This document shows, one piece after another, positions 1-7,790 of a stretch of 64,000 nucleotides of DNA. Position 1 is the stretch's first letter. Each line of letters opens with the position of its first letter. The notes below the pieces were generated by a model, which saw nothing but the letters and a program-made list of their open reading frames with translations, ran no database searches and was not told the DNA's origin. The stretch is from contig CAZDUX010000002.1 of the NCBI GenBank assembly GCA_964508715.1, forward strand, positions 189,650 through 253,649, read 5' to 3'. The position numbers and the translations under genes are program-made. The DNA is from JAKALX01 sp964508715. GTDB lineage: Bacteria; Chloroflexota; Dehalococcoidia; Tepidiformales; Tepidiformaceae.

Positions 1-1485
1 GTTCTGGACAGAGATCGGGTCGTCTTGCAGTGCCGTGGTGAAAGCGGCGGAATCGAAGACCAGCGTGTTGGCCTGGCCGACGGCTGTGCCAACGGCACCG
101 AAGCTGAGGCCGATCTGGCTGAGCGACTGGTACTTGCCGGACACGTTGGTGCCGTTGCCACCGATGATGCTTCGCAGCGTCGAGCGGAGGGCGATCATCG
201 CGGAGTCGCCGCTCAGCGGGCCAGGATTGGACTTGTCGGACTTCGTCAGGTCACCGAGCGCCGAATACAACGCATTGAAGTCGGTGACGAAGCCCTGGAC
301 CGCACTTGCGGCGCCAGCAGAGTCCTGGGCAACAGTGACCGTGACGGGACTCGCCGTCATCGCTGTAAGGGTGAGGGTGACACCGTTCCCCGCAGAGACC
401 GAGTTCGTCGTAGCGTACTGCGCTGGTCCGCCGTCGATGCTGTATTGCGCGTTCTGGCCAAGGGCCTGGGAAGCGCTCAGAAGGCCGGTCTTCGCGAGGA
501 AATCACCACCGAGACCATCATCTGCGAGCGTGATCGGGGTGGAGCCGAGTTTCGACTGGGTGAGCTTGATGGTGTCGGCGACGGGATCATAGCTGGCGCT
601 CACACCCGCCGTGCTGGTGTTGATGCGGGCGATGACACTGCCCAGCGAATCCTTTGACGTGTCGTAGTCGATCTGGACGCCGTTGATAGTGAACGAGTGA
701 GCGCCGGCAGCCGGGGGGCCCCCGAAAAAGCTCGCGCTATCCATCGTGGCGTTGAGATTGATTCGAGCGATGGGAGCTGTGCTGGCACGCGTAGTCGTCC
801 CCGGCGAAGCAGCGAGATGGACGGCATCGAGGAAGTTCGACGTGTCGCCACCAACGCCCGCCTGGATGGCACCCATCGTGGAATCGAGTTGGAGGATATT
901 CAGGCGGCCGTTCACATCAGCCTGCAGGCTCACGGTAATGCCCGAGGTTGCGGTATCGGCGTTGATCATGTCGATGATGCCCTGGAGCGACTGGGCGGCG
1001 GGATCGACGGTATAGGTCTTCGACACTCCCGTTGCCGCCTTGAGGGTGAAGGTCCCGGCGCTGACGGTCGTACCAAAGTTCGCCGAGTCGAGCTTCGAGG
1101 CAGCATCAACGGCAGCCGTGAGGGCTGAACCCCTGGCGGTCGTTCCGGTGGCGAGCTGAGTGACGCTGACCGTGAACGAACCAGGAACAGCCGACGGAGT
1201 AGCGCTCGCGCTGACACCCGTCCCGCTGACAGTCGCGGTTTTCCCGGATGCGGAGGTTGCGGAGGCGAGTGTATTGACCCGCGAAAGGAGGGCGGAGAAG
1301 CGGGTAATAATCTGGTTGACCGCGGTCTTCTGGCTGGCGAGCTTCGACTCCTTGTCGTCGAGCTGGCGGATGGGGCCCTGGCGCGCGTAGGTGAGCCTAT
1401 CGATGACCGACTGGTAATCGAAGCTGGAGAAGAAGTTCCCGATCCGGATGGGATCGGAAAGGCCGCTGCTGGAACTGCTACTCAT
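1..1485 (-). CDS. fliD: Flagellar hook-associated protein 2 (filament cap) FliD, C-terminus cut by window edge
   Basis: Caps the growing filament outside the cell and helps exported flagellin subunits fold into it. The minus strand reads open from an ATG at 1485 to the left edge, about 495 residues. It begins MSSSSSSGLSDPIRIGNFFS and continues with DYQSVIDRLTYARQGPI, the usual FliD N-terminal coiled-coil start. Ser/Thr/Ala-rich beta domains follow, and near the edge comes the C-terminal region with LYSALGDLTKSDKS and DSAMIALRSTLRSII. The C-terminal coiled coil is missing, so the gene is partial only because of the edge. The start lies 6 bases downstream of the flaG-like stop, so the two are probably co-transcribed. 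A fliS chaperone gene would be expected just beyond the edge. Confidence 0.93.
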   Translation of the reverse strand, partial: MSSSSSSGLSDPIRIGNFFSSFDYQSVIDRLTYARQGPIRQLDDKESKLASQKTAVNQIITRFSALLSRVNTLASATSASGKTATVSGTGVSASATPSAVPGSFTVSVTQLATGTTARGSALTAAVDAASKLDSANFGTTVSAGTFTLKAATGVSKTYTVDPAAQSLQGIIDMINADTATSGITVSLQADVNGRLNILQLDSTMGAIQAGVGGDTSNFLDAVHLAASPGTTTRASTAPIARINLNATMDSASFFGGPPAAGAHSFTINGVQIDYDTSKDSLGSVIARINTSTAGVSASYDPVADTIKLTQSKLGSTPITLADDGLGGDFLAKTGLLSASQALGQNAQYSIDGGPAQYATTNSVSAGNGVTLTLTAMTASPVTVTVAQDSAGAASAVQGFVTDFNALYSALGDLTKSDKSNPGPLSGDSAMIALRSTLRSIIGGNGTNVSGKYQSLSQIGLSFGAVGTAVGQANTLVFDSAAFTTALQDDPISVQN

Positions 1486-1491
1486 GGTCTA

Positions 1492-1821
1492 TCAACCCCG
1501 CGATTCGAAGAGTACGCCGCGCTGCCCGGTCTCAGCGACGAGGTGCCCGAGTTGCGCCACGTCGAAGGTGGCCAGGACGGCGTGGGTGACGGAATCACGG
1601 ACGATGACTCCGAGGAGCGCGCCATCGGGTCCGGTTTCGTAGAGCACCTCGCAGGATTCAGGGTCGGCGCCGGGGAGGGCTGCAGCGATTGCCGGCGGGA
1701 GACTGTTATTGCGGCGGGGTCGGCGCCGGGGCATGTCGTGATGAGGGGTCTGCTGACCCCATCGGGTACTGTCGGTCGCGATGCGCGCCGGTTCCACACG
1801 GGCCACTGTACTGTCGGCCAC
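1492..1821 (-). CDS. flaG: FlaG-like protein upstream of fliD
   Basis: Small flagellar protein of about 109 residues; FlaG proteins affect filament length. I chose a GTG start at 1821 because GGGAGGAAC lies 3 bases before it; an in-frame ATG at 1854 has no ribosome site. The N-terminal half is basic and low-complexity. The C-terminal half (DGALLGVIVRDSVTHAVLAT) has the short strand pattern of FlaG, where a conserved V-x-D-x-x-T leads into the terminal segment. Position directly before fliD supports the call, as in Bacillus and Clostridium. Similarity is weak, so a different small export-related protein remains possible. Confidence 0.6.
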   Translation of the reverse strand: MADSTVARVEPARIATDSTRWGQQTPHHDMPRRRPRRNNSLPPAIAAALPGADPESCEVLYETGPDGALLGVIVRDSVTHAVLATFDVAQLGHLVAETGQRGVLFESRG

Positions 1822-1930
1822 GATGTTCCTCCCGTGGGTATCCTCCCTAATCATCGGGAGGTTTGTGCCGATTCTTGACGGTTGTGGGACGTTGCGAGGG
1901 TGTGGCGAACGCGTGGACCACAGACAACGA

Positions 1931-1958
1931 ATGGGCCCGGCAGAGATGCCGGGCCCAT
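1931..1958 (-). terminator. Intrinsic terminator after fliC1
   Basis: A perfect 11-bp inverted repeat (ATGGGCCCGGC and its complement) around a 6-base loop lies 31 bases past the fliC1 stop. The following minus-strand sequence, TCGTTGTCTG, is only moderately T-rich. Confidence 0.7.
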
Positions 1959-1988
1959 TCAACGAAGTGGGTGCTATGGAGTTGGAGC

Positions 1989-3173
1989 TTAGCGGAGGAG
2001 GCTCAGCACAGACTGCGAGCTCTGGTTGGCCTGGGCGAGCACTGCGGTGCCGGCCTGCTGGAGGATCTGGTTGCTCGCCATCTTGCTCGAGAGGCTCGCG
2101 ATGTCGGCATCGCGGACGCGGCTCTCGCTCGCGGTCAGGTTCTCGACGCTCACACCGAGGCTGGCGACGGTGTGCTCGAGCCGGTTCTGCGATGCACCGA
2201 GGTTGCCACGAACGGTGTTGAGCGTGGTGATCGCGCCATCCAGCTGCGTGATCAATGCCTGGGCAGCCGTGTTGTTCGCTACGATGGTCGTATTGTTCGT
2301 CCAGTTCACGAGCCCGGCCGTGTTCAGATTGAGACCTGTTGCGCTCGTCGCCTGGACATCAGCAAAGGAGACGGCCAGTGTGTCATTGGCCGTTGCATTA
2401 GCGCCAACCTGGAGGGTCGCCGCGCCGGTACCTGAAACGACGACCGTCGCGGCATTGAGGTCGGTGCCAATGCCTGCCGCAGTCTTACCAGCCGTCGAAA
2501 CGACCGAGATGCTGATCCCGAGCTGGTTGAAGTTCAACGTATTGAGCGACGTCGCGCCCAGCGTCGGCGTGGAGATAGTCTGTGCCTGCCCATTGGTCCC
2601 GGTCAGCGTCAGTGTCGTCGCCGTGCTCGTAAACGTGTACGTCTGAGCCTTTGCCGCTGAGACATCGACCTTGTCCACCGTCATATCGCCGCCTGTGGTC
2701 GAAAATGCCGCGCCGATCTTCACCGTCGAAGCGCCGCCAAGCGTCCCCGAAAGGGTGCCGGTCAGCAGGTTCTGCCCATTGAACGTGGTGCCGCCGGCGA
2801 TGCGATCGATCTCCGAGCGAAGCTGCTGGATTTCCTGCCCGATGGAATTGCGCGCGGCGGTATCGTAGGTATCGTTCGCCGCCTGAACGGCCAGCTCTCG
2901 CATACGCTGGAGCATTCCGTGGATCTCGTCCATCGCGCCTTCAGCGGTCTGGAGCATCGAGATGCCGTCCTGGGCGTTGCGGATAGCCTGGCTGTTGCCG
3001 CGGATCTGGGCGCGCATCTTCTCGCTAATGCCCAGGCCGGCGGCGTCGTCTGCGGCGCGGTTGATGCGGTAGCCGCTGGAGAGCTGCTCGAGCACCTTGC
3101 CCAGCTTCATCCCGCTGATGCCGAGGTTGCGCTGCGCGTTCAGCGCGGAGACGTTCGTCACAATAGACGACAT
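1989..3173 (-). CDS. fliC: Flagellin 1
   Basis: Filament subunit, 394 residues, exported through the flagellar type III system. I start it at MSSIVTNVSALNAQRNLGIS, 10 bases after an AGGAAAGGGG ribosome site; an upstream in-frame start would add unrelated residues. The conserved N-terminal D0/D1 region has SSGYRINRAADDAAGLGIS and DGISMLQTAEGAMDEI. The C-terminal D1/D0 region has SLGVSVENLTASESRVRDAD and ends QSSQSVLSLLR. The central Thr/Ala-rich domain is about 190 residues. Residues outside the extreme termini are identical to flagellin 2, including every synonymous position over 875 bp, which points to recent conversion. Own terminator and a sigma-28-like element 85 bases upstream suggest single-gene transcription. 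Confidence 0.95.
   Translation of the reverse strand: MSSIVTNVSALNAQRNLGISGMKLGKVLEQLSSGYRINRAADDAAGLGISEKMRAQIRGNSQAIRNAQDGISMLQTAEGAMDEIHGMLQRMRELAVQAANDTYDTAARNSIGQEIQQLRSEIDRIAGGTTFNGQNLLTGTLSGTLGGASTVKIGAAFSTTGGDMTVDKVDVSAAKAQTYTFTSTATTLTLTGTNGQAQTISTPTLGATSLNTLNFNQLGISISVVSTAGKTAAGIGTDLNAATVVVSGTGAATLQVGANATANDTLAVSFADVQATSATGLNLNTAGLVNWTNNTTIVANNTAAQALITQLDGAITTLNTVRGNLGASQNRLEHTVASLGVSVENLTASESRVRDADIASLSSKMASNQILQQAGTAVLAQANQSSQSVLSLLR
2209..3083 (-). repeat. 875-bp tract identical to 3674-4548 (inside fliC1)
   Basis: Every base from 2209 to 3083 appears to match 3674-4548 at a constant offset of 1465. Identity breaks on both sides: position 2208 against 3673, and 3084 against 4549. 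Beyond those points the two genes still encode nearly the same protein but differ at many synonymous sites. This is the footprint of gene conversion or unequal exchange rather than plain tandem duplication. Confidence 0.9.
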
Positions 3174-3257
3174 GGGTGGTAACCCCTTTCCTGCCTTGAG
3201 CCTCGTTGCTCGGGGCTCCCCCGCCACGTTGTCGGATTTCGGCGGGCTTCACGTTGG

Positions 3258-3265
3258 TTATCGAA
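3258..3265 (-). promoter_or_regulatory. Sigma-28-like -10 element of fliC1
   Basis: TTCGATAA on the minus strand matches 6 of 8 positions of the GCCGATAA sigma-28 (FliA) -10 consensus. It sits 84 bases before the fliC1 start, almost the same distance as in fliC2. No convincing -35 (TAAA or TCAA) is present 15 bases upstream. FliA is encoded at 12549-13292. Confidence 0.4.
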
Positions 3266-3354
3266 TCGCTCCCGCCAGCGCGAGGGGGCACGAATGGATA
3301 CGCAGGGAGGCGATTACGTAGTCGCTGGTGACGACCGGGTTGCAGCGGTGACAT

Positions 3355-3384
3355 GGACGTGGACGTGGACGTGGACGTGGACGG
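3355..3384. repeat. Hexanucleotide tandem repeat (GGACGT x5)
   Basis: Four exact copies of GGACGT plus a fifth GGACGG run head to tail in the fliC1-fliC2 spacer, just past the fliC2 terminator. No open frame uses it. Such a tract is prone to slippage and lies about 90 bases upstream of the fliC1 promoter element. Confidence 0.8.
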
Positions 3385-3396
3385 AGCCATGCACAG

Positions 3397-3426
3397 AACG
3401 GGCCCGGTCGTGCGACCGGGCCCGTT
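3397..3426 (-). terminator. Intrinsic terminator after fliC2
   Basis: A perfect 14-bp inverted repeat (AACGGGCCCGGTCG) with a 2-base centre lies 28 bases after the fliC2 stop. The downstream T tract is weak, but the stem is very stable. Confidence 0.7.
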
Positions 3427-3453
3427 CCAAATGGAGTTCGCTGAAACGAACGG

Positions 3454-4638
3454 TTACTGGAGGAGCTTGAGGACGGCCTGGGCGCTCTGGTTGGCCTGGC
3501 TTAGGACGGCGGTGCCGGCCTGCTGCAGGATCTGGAAGCTCGCCATCTTGCTCGAGAGGCTCGCAATGTCAGCATCGCGGACACGGCTCTCGCTGGCCGT
3601 CAGGTTCTCCACGCTCACCCCGAGACTCGCAACCGTGTGCTCCAACCGGTTCTGGGAGGCACCGAGGTTACCGCGAACGGTGTTGAGCGTGGTGATCGCG
3701 CCATCCAGCTGCGTGATCAATGCCTGGGCAGCCGTGTTGTTCGCTACGATGGTCGTATTGTTCGTCCAGTTCACGAGCCCGGCCGTGTTCAGATTGAGAC
3801 CTGTTGCGCTCGTCGCCTGGACATCAGCAAAGGAGACGGCCAGTGTGTCATTGGCCGTTGCATTAGCGCCAACCTGGAGGGTCGCCGCGCCGGTACCTGA
3901 AACGACGACCGTCGCGGCATTGAGGTCGGTGCCAATGCCTGCCGCAGTCTTACCAGCCGTCGAAACGACCGAGATGCTGATCCCGAGCTGGTTGAAGTTC
4001 AACGTATTGAGCGACGTCGCGCCCAGCGTCGGCGTGGAGATAGTCTGTGCCTGCCCATTGGTCCCGGTCAGCGTCAGTGTCGTCGCCGTGCTCGTAAACG
4101 TGTACGTCTGAGCCTTTGCCGCTGAGACATCGACCTTGTCCACCGTCATATCGCCGCCTGTGGTCGAAAATGCCGCGCCGATCTTCACCGTCGAAGCGCC
4201 GCCAAGCGTCCCCGAAAGGGTGCCGGTCAGCAGGTTCTGCCCATTGAACGTGGTGCCGCCGGCGATGCGATCGATCTCCGAGCGAAGCTGCTGGATTTCC
4301 TGCCCGATGGAATTGCGCGCGGCGGTATCGTAGGTATCGTTCGCCGCCTGAACGGCCAGCTCTCGCATACGCTGGAGCATTCCGTGGATCTCGTCCATCG
4401 CGCCTTCAGCGGTCTGGAGCATCGAGATGCCGTCCTGGGCGTTGCGGATAGCCTGGCTGTTGCCGCGGATCTGGGCGCGCATCTTCTCGCTAATGCCCAG
4501 GCCGGCGGCGTCGTCTGCGGCGCGGTTGATGCGGTAGCCGCTGGAGAGTTGCTCGAGCACCTTGCCCAGCTTCATCCCGCTGATACCGAGGTTGCGCTGC
4601 GCATTGATGGCACCAACATTGGTGACGATCGAAGACAT
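3454..4638 (-). CDS. fliC: Flagellin 2
   Basis: Second flagellin, 394 residues, starting MSSIVTNVGAINAQRNLGIS and ending NQSAQAVLKLLQ. It has the same domain layout as flagellin 1. The two proteins differ at only a handful of residues, all near the two ends (for example SALNA versus GAINA, and ASFQILQQ versus ASNQILQQ). The DNA is identical over the central 875 bp. The extreme ends resemble the third flagellin more than flagellin 1 (AINAQRN, AVLKLL). It has its own terminator and a sigma-28-like promoter, so it is probably an independent late-class unit. Confidence 0.95.
   Translation of the reverse strand: MSSIVTNVGAINAQRNLGISGMKLGKVLEQLSSGYRINRAADDAAGLGISEKMRAQIRGNSQAIRNAQDGISMLQTAEGAMDEIHGMLQRMRELAVQAANDTYDTAARNSIGQEIQQLRSEIDRIAGGTTFNGQNLLTGTLSGTLGGASTVKIGAAFSTTGGDMTVDKVDVSAAKAQTYTFTSTATTLTLTGTNGQAQTISTPTLGATSLNTLNFNQLGISISVVSTAGKTAAGIGTDLNAATVVVSGTGAATLQVGANATANDTLAVSFADVQATSATGLNLNTAGLVNWTNNTTIVANNTAAQALITQLDGAITTLNTVRGNLGASQNRLEHTVASLGVSVENLTASESRVRDADIASLSSKMASFQILQQAGTAVLSQANQSAQAVLKLLQ
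3674..4548 (-). repeat. 875-bp tract identical to 2209-3083 (inside fliC2)
   Basis: Partner of the converted tract in fliC1. It spans the whole central variable region and most of the N-terminal helical domain, while about 220 bp at the 3' end and 90 bp at the 5' end carry the silent differences. Confidence 0.9.
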
Positions 4639-4723
4639 TGTTCTGAACTCCACTTCATTGTTCCTTAACCCGGCTTTCGTTCACCAGGAGGGGTGAACCG
4701 TGGCCGGAAGGTTTCACAGTGGT

Positions 4724-4750
4724 TATCGCGGGTGCGAGGGGGTGAATTGG
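4724..4750 (-). promoter_or_regulatory. Sigma-28-like promoter of fliC2
   Basis: On the minus strand CCAA, 15 bases, then CGCGATAA. This compares with TAAA or TCAA-N15-GCCGATAA for FliA promoters (3 of 4 and 6 of 8). The -10 lies 86 bases upstream of the start codon, matching fliC1 spacing. The bases just after it (CCACTGTG) are also found after the fliC3 element. Confidence 0.5.
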
Positions 4751-4825
4751 GGTCCAGAACAGGGTGGCGGCTGGGGACAGAATGGTGACCGGGGTGGACG
4801 GATGGTGACAACGTGAAGAAACAGG

Positions 4826-4860
4826 ACAGGGCCCCCGGGGGAGTTCCCCGAGGGCCCTGT
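4826..4860 (-). terminator. Intrinsic terminator after fliC3
   Basis: A long GC-rich hairpin (ACAGGGCCCTCGGGG paired with CCCCGGGGGCCCTGT, one mismatch) follows the fliC3 stop by about 57 bases on the minus strand. It is followed by CCTGTTTCTTC, a reasonable T-rich tail. Confidence 0.75.
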
Positions 4861-4917
4861 GCACTCGGCCCAGGTGGGCAGCGAGAGCGGCCTCGATCAG
4901 AGGTCAGTTAGTGGTGA

Positions 4918-6408
4918 TTAGTTGCCGAGGAGCTTGAGGACAGCCTGGGGGCTCTGGTTGGCCTGGGAGAGGACGGAGACACCGGCCTGCTGGAGGATCT
5001 GGTTGCTGACCATCTGGCTGGAGAGCTCGGCGATGTCGGCATCGCGGATGCGGCTTTCACTGGCACTCAGGTTCTCGACGGCGACACCGAGGCTGGCCAT
5101 GGAGTGTTCGAGGCGGTTCTGTGCCGCACCAAGCATGCCGCGCTGGCTGTTGAGCTGCTGGATGGCGCCGTCGATCGCGTCCATGAGGTTGTGGGAGTCG
5201 GTGATGGTCCTGACGATGCCGGAACCGAGGGTGGTGACGAGGCCCGAGCTGCCACCAAGGAAGAAGCCACCGTTCCCCAGACCGGTCGTCTGCATGTTCG
5301 TGAAGTTGAGGGTGAGGATATCGGGGGTATTGGCTCCGACCTGGAGGGTGGAGCTCGAGCCCGAGCCGGTTGCGGAAATCACGTCGCTGGAGAGCCACGT
5401 CTCCGGATTGGCCAGCGCAGTCGGTCCGTTCGTGAGCGTGACGTTGATCCCAAGCTGACTGAATTGCAATGTCCGGACTTCGTTCGCAGTCATCGCGGGA
5501 ACGGCGATGGTCTGGGTTGCGCCGTTCGCTCCGGTGAGCGTCAGGGTATTTGGAGCGCCGACACTGAAGGAGTATTGCTGGGGTACTGCACTCGATACAT
5601 CGATCTGAGAAACCTGCGTTCCTCCCACAGTGAGCGCTTTCCCAGATATGCCGATGTCAGCGGTCAGGTTCGTGATGTTATAGGCAGCGGTGTTGTTGAC
5701 CTGCAACTTCATGCCGTTCGAGAACGTGAAAGTAGGGTTCGCCGCAGCCGCAGCCGGGAGTTGGCCGGACGTTGGCGCAGTTGCTACGACCGTGCTGCCC
5801 TGACGGAGCTCCAGGTTGCTTCCGTTGACGTAGACCGTGTAGGAGCCCGGTGCCGTCGCGCCATAAGCGGTAACGGCAGTGGAGCCGCCACCTGTGGGCG
5901 TCATCGCCGTCAACGCTCCACTTGCAGACCCATTCTTCAGCGTGCCATTCTGCAAACCAGTCGCACCCAGCGCGACAGAAAGGTTCCCCGTCAGGAGCTT
6001 CTGGCCGTTGAACTGCGTGCTGATGGCGATGCGGTCGATTTCGTTGGCGAGCTGGACGATTTCCTGGCCGATGGAGGTGCGCTCGGGGCCGTTATCGGTG
6101 TAGGTGCCGTTGGAGGCCTGGACGGCCAGCTCGCGGATGCGCTGGAGCATGGAATGGACCTCGTCCATCGCTCCCTCAGCGGTCTGGAGCATCGAGATCC
6201 CATCCTGGACGTTTCGGATGGCCTGCTTGTTGCCGCGGATCTGGGCGCGCATCTTTTCGCTAATTCCGAGGCCGGCTGCATCATCGGCGGCGCGGTTGAT
6301 GCGGTAGCCACTGGAGAGCTGCTCGAGCGTCTTGCCCATCTTGATGGAGGTCTGCTGGAGGTTGCGCTGGGCGTTGATGGCGGCGACGTTGGTCATGATG
6401 CGGGTCAT
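4918..6408 (-). CDS. fliC: Flagellin 3 (longer, divergent central domain)
   Basis: Third flagellin, 496 residues. I start it at MTRIMTNVAAINAQRNL, 7 bases after AGAGGAG; a much longer open frame upstream is not supported. The N-terminal region (TLEQLSSGYRINRAADDAAG) and C-terminal region (HSMASLGVAVENLSASESRI, then QSPQAVLKLLGN) are standard. The centre is about 100 residues longer than in the other two and unrelated in sequence, rich in Gly, Thr and Ser. It is also diverged at the DNA level, so it did not take part in the conversion between the other two genes. Likely a structural variant of the filament, expressed from its own promoter. Confidence 0.94.
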   Translation of the reverse strand: MTRIMTNVAAINAQRNLQQTSIKMGKTLEQLSSGYRINRAADDAAGLGISEKMRAQIRGNKQAIRNVQDGISMLQTAEGAMDEVHSMLQRIRELAVQASNGTYTDNGPERTSIGQEIVQLANEIDRIAISTQFNGQKLLTGNLSVALGATGLQNGTLKNGSASGALTAMTPTGGGSTAVTAYGATAPGSYTVYVNGSNLELRQGSTVVATAPTSGQLPAAAAANPTFTFSNGMKLQVNNTAAYNITNLTADIGISGKALTVGGTQVSQIDVSSAVPQQYSFSVGAPNTLTLTGANGATQTIAVPAMTANEVRTLQFSQLGINVTLTNGPTALANPETWLSSDVISATGSGSSSTLQVGANTPDILTLNFTNMQTTGLGNGGFFLGGSSGLVTTLGSGIVRTITDSHNLMDAIDGAIQQLNSQRGMLGAAQNRLEHSMASLGVAVENLSASESRIRDADIAELSSQMVSNQILQQAGVSVLSQANQSPQAVLKLLGN

Positions 6409-6498
6409 TCGAGTTCTCCTCTGAGGCGTCAACGCCCCGGTGCGTTTGGTGTGGCCCCCGCGAGGAGTGCCGCTCTCGCGATGGTGGCTACACAGTGA

Positions 6499-6525
6499 TA
6501 GTCGGGTGACGGACGTGGCGGTTGA
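6499..6525 (-). promoter_or_regulatory. Sigma-28-like promoter of fliC3
   Basis: Minus strand TCAA, 15 bases, CCCGACTA: a full match to the -35 variant and 5 of 8 to the -10 of FliA promoters, 91 bases before the start. The region 6526-6846 between this and the flgL terminator holds no gene I can support. It contains one GAATTCCCC box near 6558-6566 that resembles the boxes described for the fliP and swrD promoters, in the opposite orientation. Confidence 0.5.
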
Positions 6526-6846
6526 GTGGCAAACGGGTGATTGGGTGACAAATGGGTGAATTCCCCGATGCCGCCAGGTTCGGAGAAGGGCACGCGTGGA
6601 GGCGCCGCGGGTGGGAGATCCCCGACGCCTGGCGTTCACGTTTCGGTGTGTGTGCGTTACCGGAGTGGAGGCATATCTACCGTTTGGCCACCCGCGAGCC
6701 ACATCGTGGCAACCGGATGTACCCGGCGTATTCACCAGCGGTCGCCGTGTGTCTACCGGCACGACGCGGCGGTCGCCGCACCGTGCACGAGGGTCCCGGC
6801 GAAGGCTCACCGGCGCAAGACGGCCGGAGGTCAGATGCAACGAAAA

Positions 6847-6869
6847 CCGCCCGCTGTATGGGCGGGCGG
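6847..6869 (-). terminator. Intrinsic terminator after flgL
   Basis: Minus strand CCGCCCGC, 7-base loop, GCGGGCGG, then TTTTCGTTGC. An 8-bp all-GC stem with a T-rich tail, about 28 bases past the flgL stop. It closes the long fliP-to-flgL operon. Confidence 0.85.
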
Positions 6870-6896
6870 CAAGTGCGACAAACGAGGGAGGAACCG

Positions 6897-7787
6897 TTAG
6901 CGGAGGTAGTTCAGCAAGCTGATATTCATGGACTGGCCGATGGCGCCAAGGGCGGCCTGGAGCTGATTCTGGCGGGCTGTGAGGGCGACGATGGCCTCGG
7001 AGATGTCGACGTCCTCGATATTGGCGCGGAGTTGCTGAAGATCCGTGTCCTTGCTGGTTGACCGGCTCGTCGCGTCGTTGAAGGCGTTGACGCGGGCGCC
7101 GATATCAGCCCGGGCAGCGAGGACCGTATCGAGATCCTTGTCGAGGCTGGCCATTGACTGCTTGATGTTGGGCGAGCCAGCGCGAAGGTTGTCGCGGAGC
7201 GTGATGAGGTCCTGGAAGACGCTGCCAAAGCCCTGTGGGCCAGTGACGTTGACTGCCGACGTATCCTGGCGGGCGATTCTCCGAACGCGCTGACCAAGGT
7301 CTCCCTGGTAGGTGACCGCCGTGATAACCGGGCTGCCGGTGGTGGTGTAGGCCGGCTGATCGGTCTTCTGGCCAGCGAACACGTAGGCGCCTCCAAAATT
7401 GGTGTTCGCAACCTGGACCATCTGCTGGAGGAGTTGGTCAACCTCGATCGCCATGGCATCGAGGCCCGACTGGGAGTTAGTGCCGTTCGAACCCTGGACG
7501 GCGAGTTCGCGGGCGCGGTGGATGATGTCGGTGGCACTGGCGAGGGCAGACTCGGATGCGTTCATATAGGCGATGCCGCCTTCGATGTTCCGGCGCATCT
7601 GGGCCTCGAAGAGCATGTCGCGGCGGTAGCTCATCGAGATCGACGTGCCCTCGGGGTCGTCGCTGGGGACGTTGACGCGACGGCCCGTCGACAGTTGTTG
7701 CTGGATCTTGTTGAACTGGCTCTCGGCGCCCTGCAAGAAGCCGACATGGTCGGTAAGGCGGGATTGTTCGGTTACACGGATGGCCAT
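6897..7787 (-). CDS. flgL: Flagellar hook-associated protein 3 FlgL
   Basis: Hook-filament junction protein, 296 residues, flagellin-like fold. N-terminus MAIRVTEQSRLTDHVGFLQG, then QLSTGRRVNVPSDDPEGTS, which is the FlgL form of the flagellin N-terminal motif. AMAIEVDQLLQQMVQVANT is followed by FGGAYVFAGQKTDQPAY, the usual FlgL midsection. C-terminus NIEDVDISEAIVALTARQNQ and an end NISLLNYLR. It follows flgK by 3 bases and is the last gene of the operon. Confidence 0.95.
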   Translation of the reverse strand: MAIRVTEQSRLTDHVGFLQGAESQFNKIQQQLSTGRRVNVPSDDPEGTSISMSYRRDMLFEAQMRRNIEGGIAYMNASESALASATDIIHRARELAVQGSNGTNSQSGLDAMAIEVDQLLQQMVQVANTNFGGAYVFAGQKTDQPAYTTTGSPVITAVTYQGDLGQRVRRIARQDTSAVNVTGPQGFGSVFQDLITLRDNLRAGSPNIKQSMASLDKDLDTVLAARADIGARVNAFNDATSRSTSKDTDLQQLRANIEDVDISEAIVALTARQNQLQAALGAIGQSMNISLLNYLR

Positions 7788-7790
7788 GTG

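Noticed and set aside
3353..4111. Plus-strand frame beginning in the GGACGT repeat (Val-Asp repeats) and running opposite fliC2
   Set aside because: Same shadow protein appears opposite fliC1 only because the DNA is duplicated; no ribosome site.
5104..6498. 464-residue plus-strand frame opposite fliC3
   Set aside because: Antisense shadow of a real flagellin; no family features.
6552..7061. Plus-strand frame spanning the fliC3 upstream region and the flgL end
   Set aside because: Overlaps flgL antisense and its terminator; no recognisable domain.
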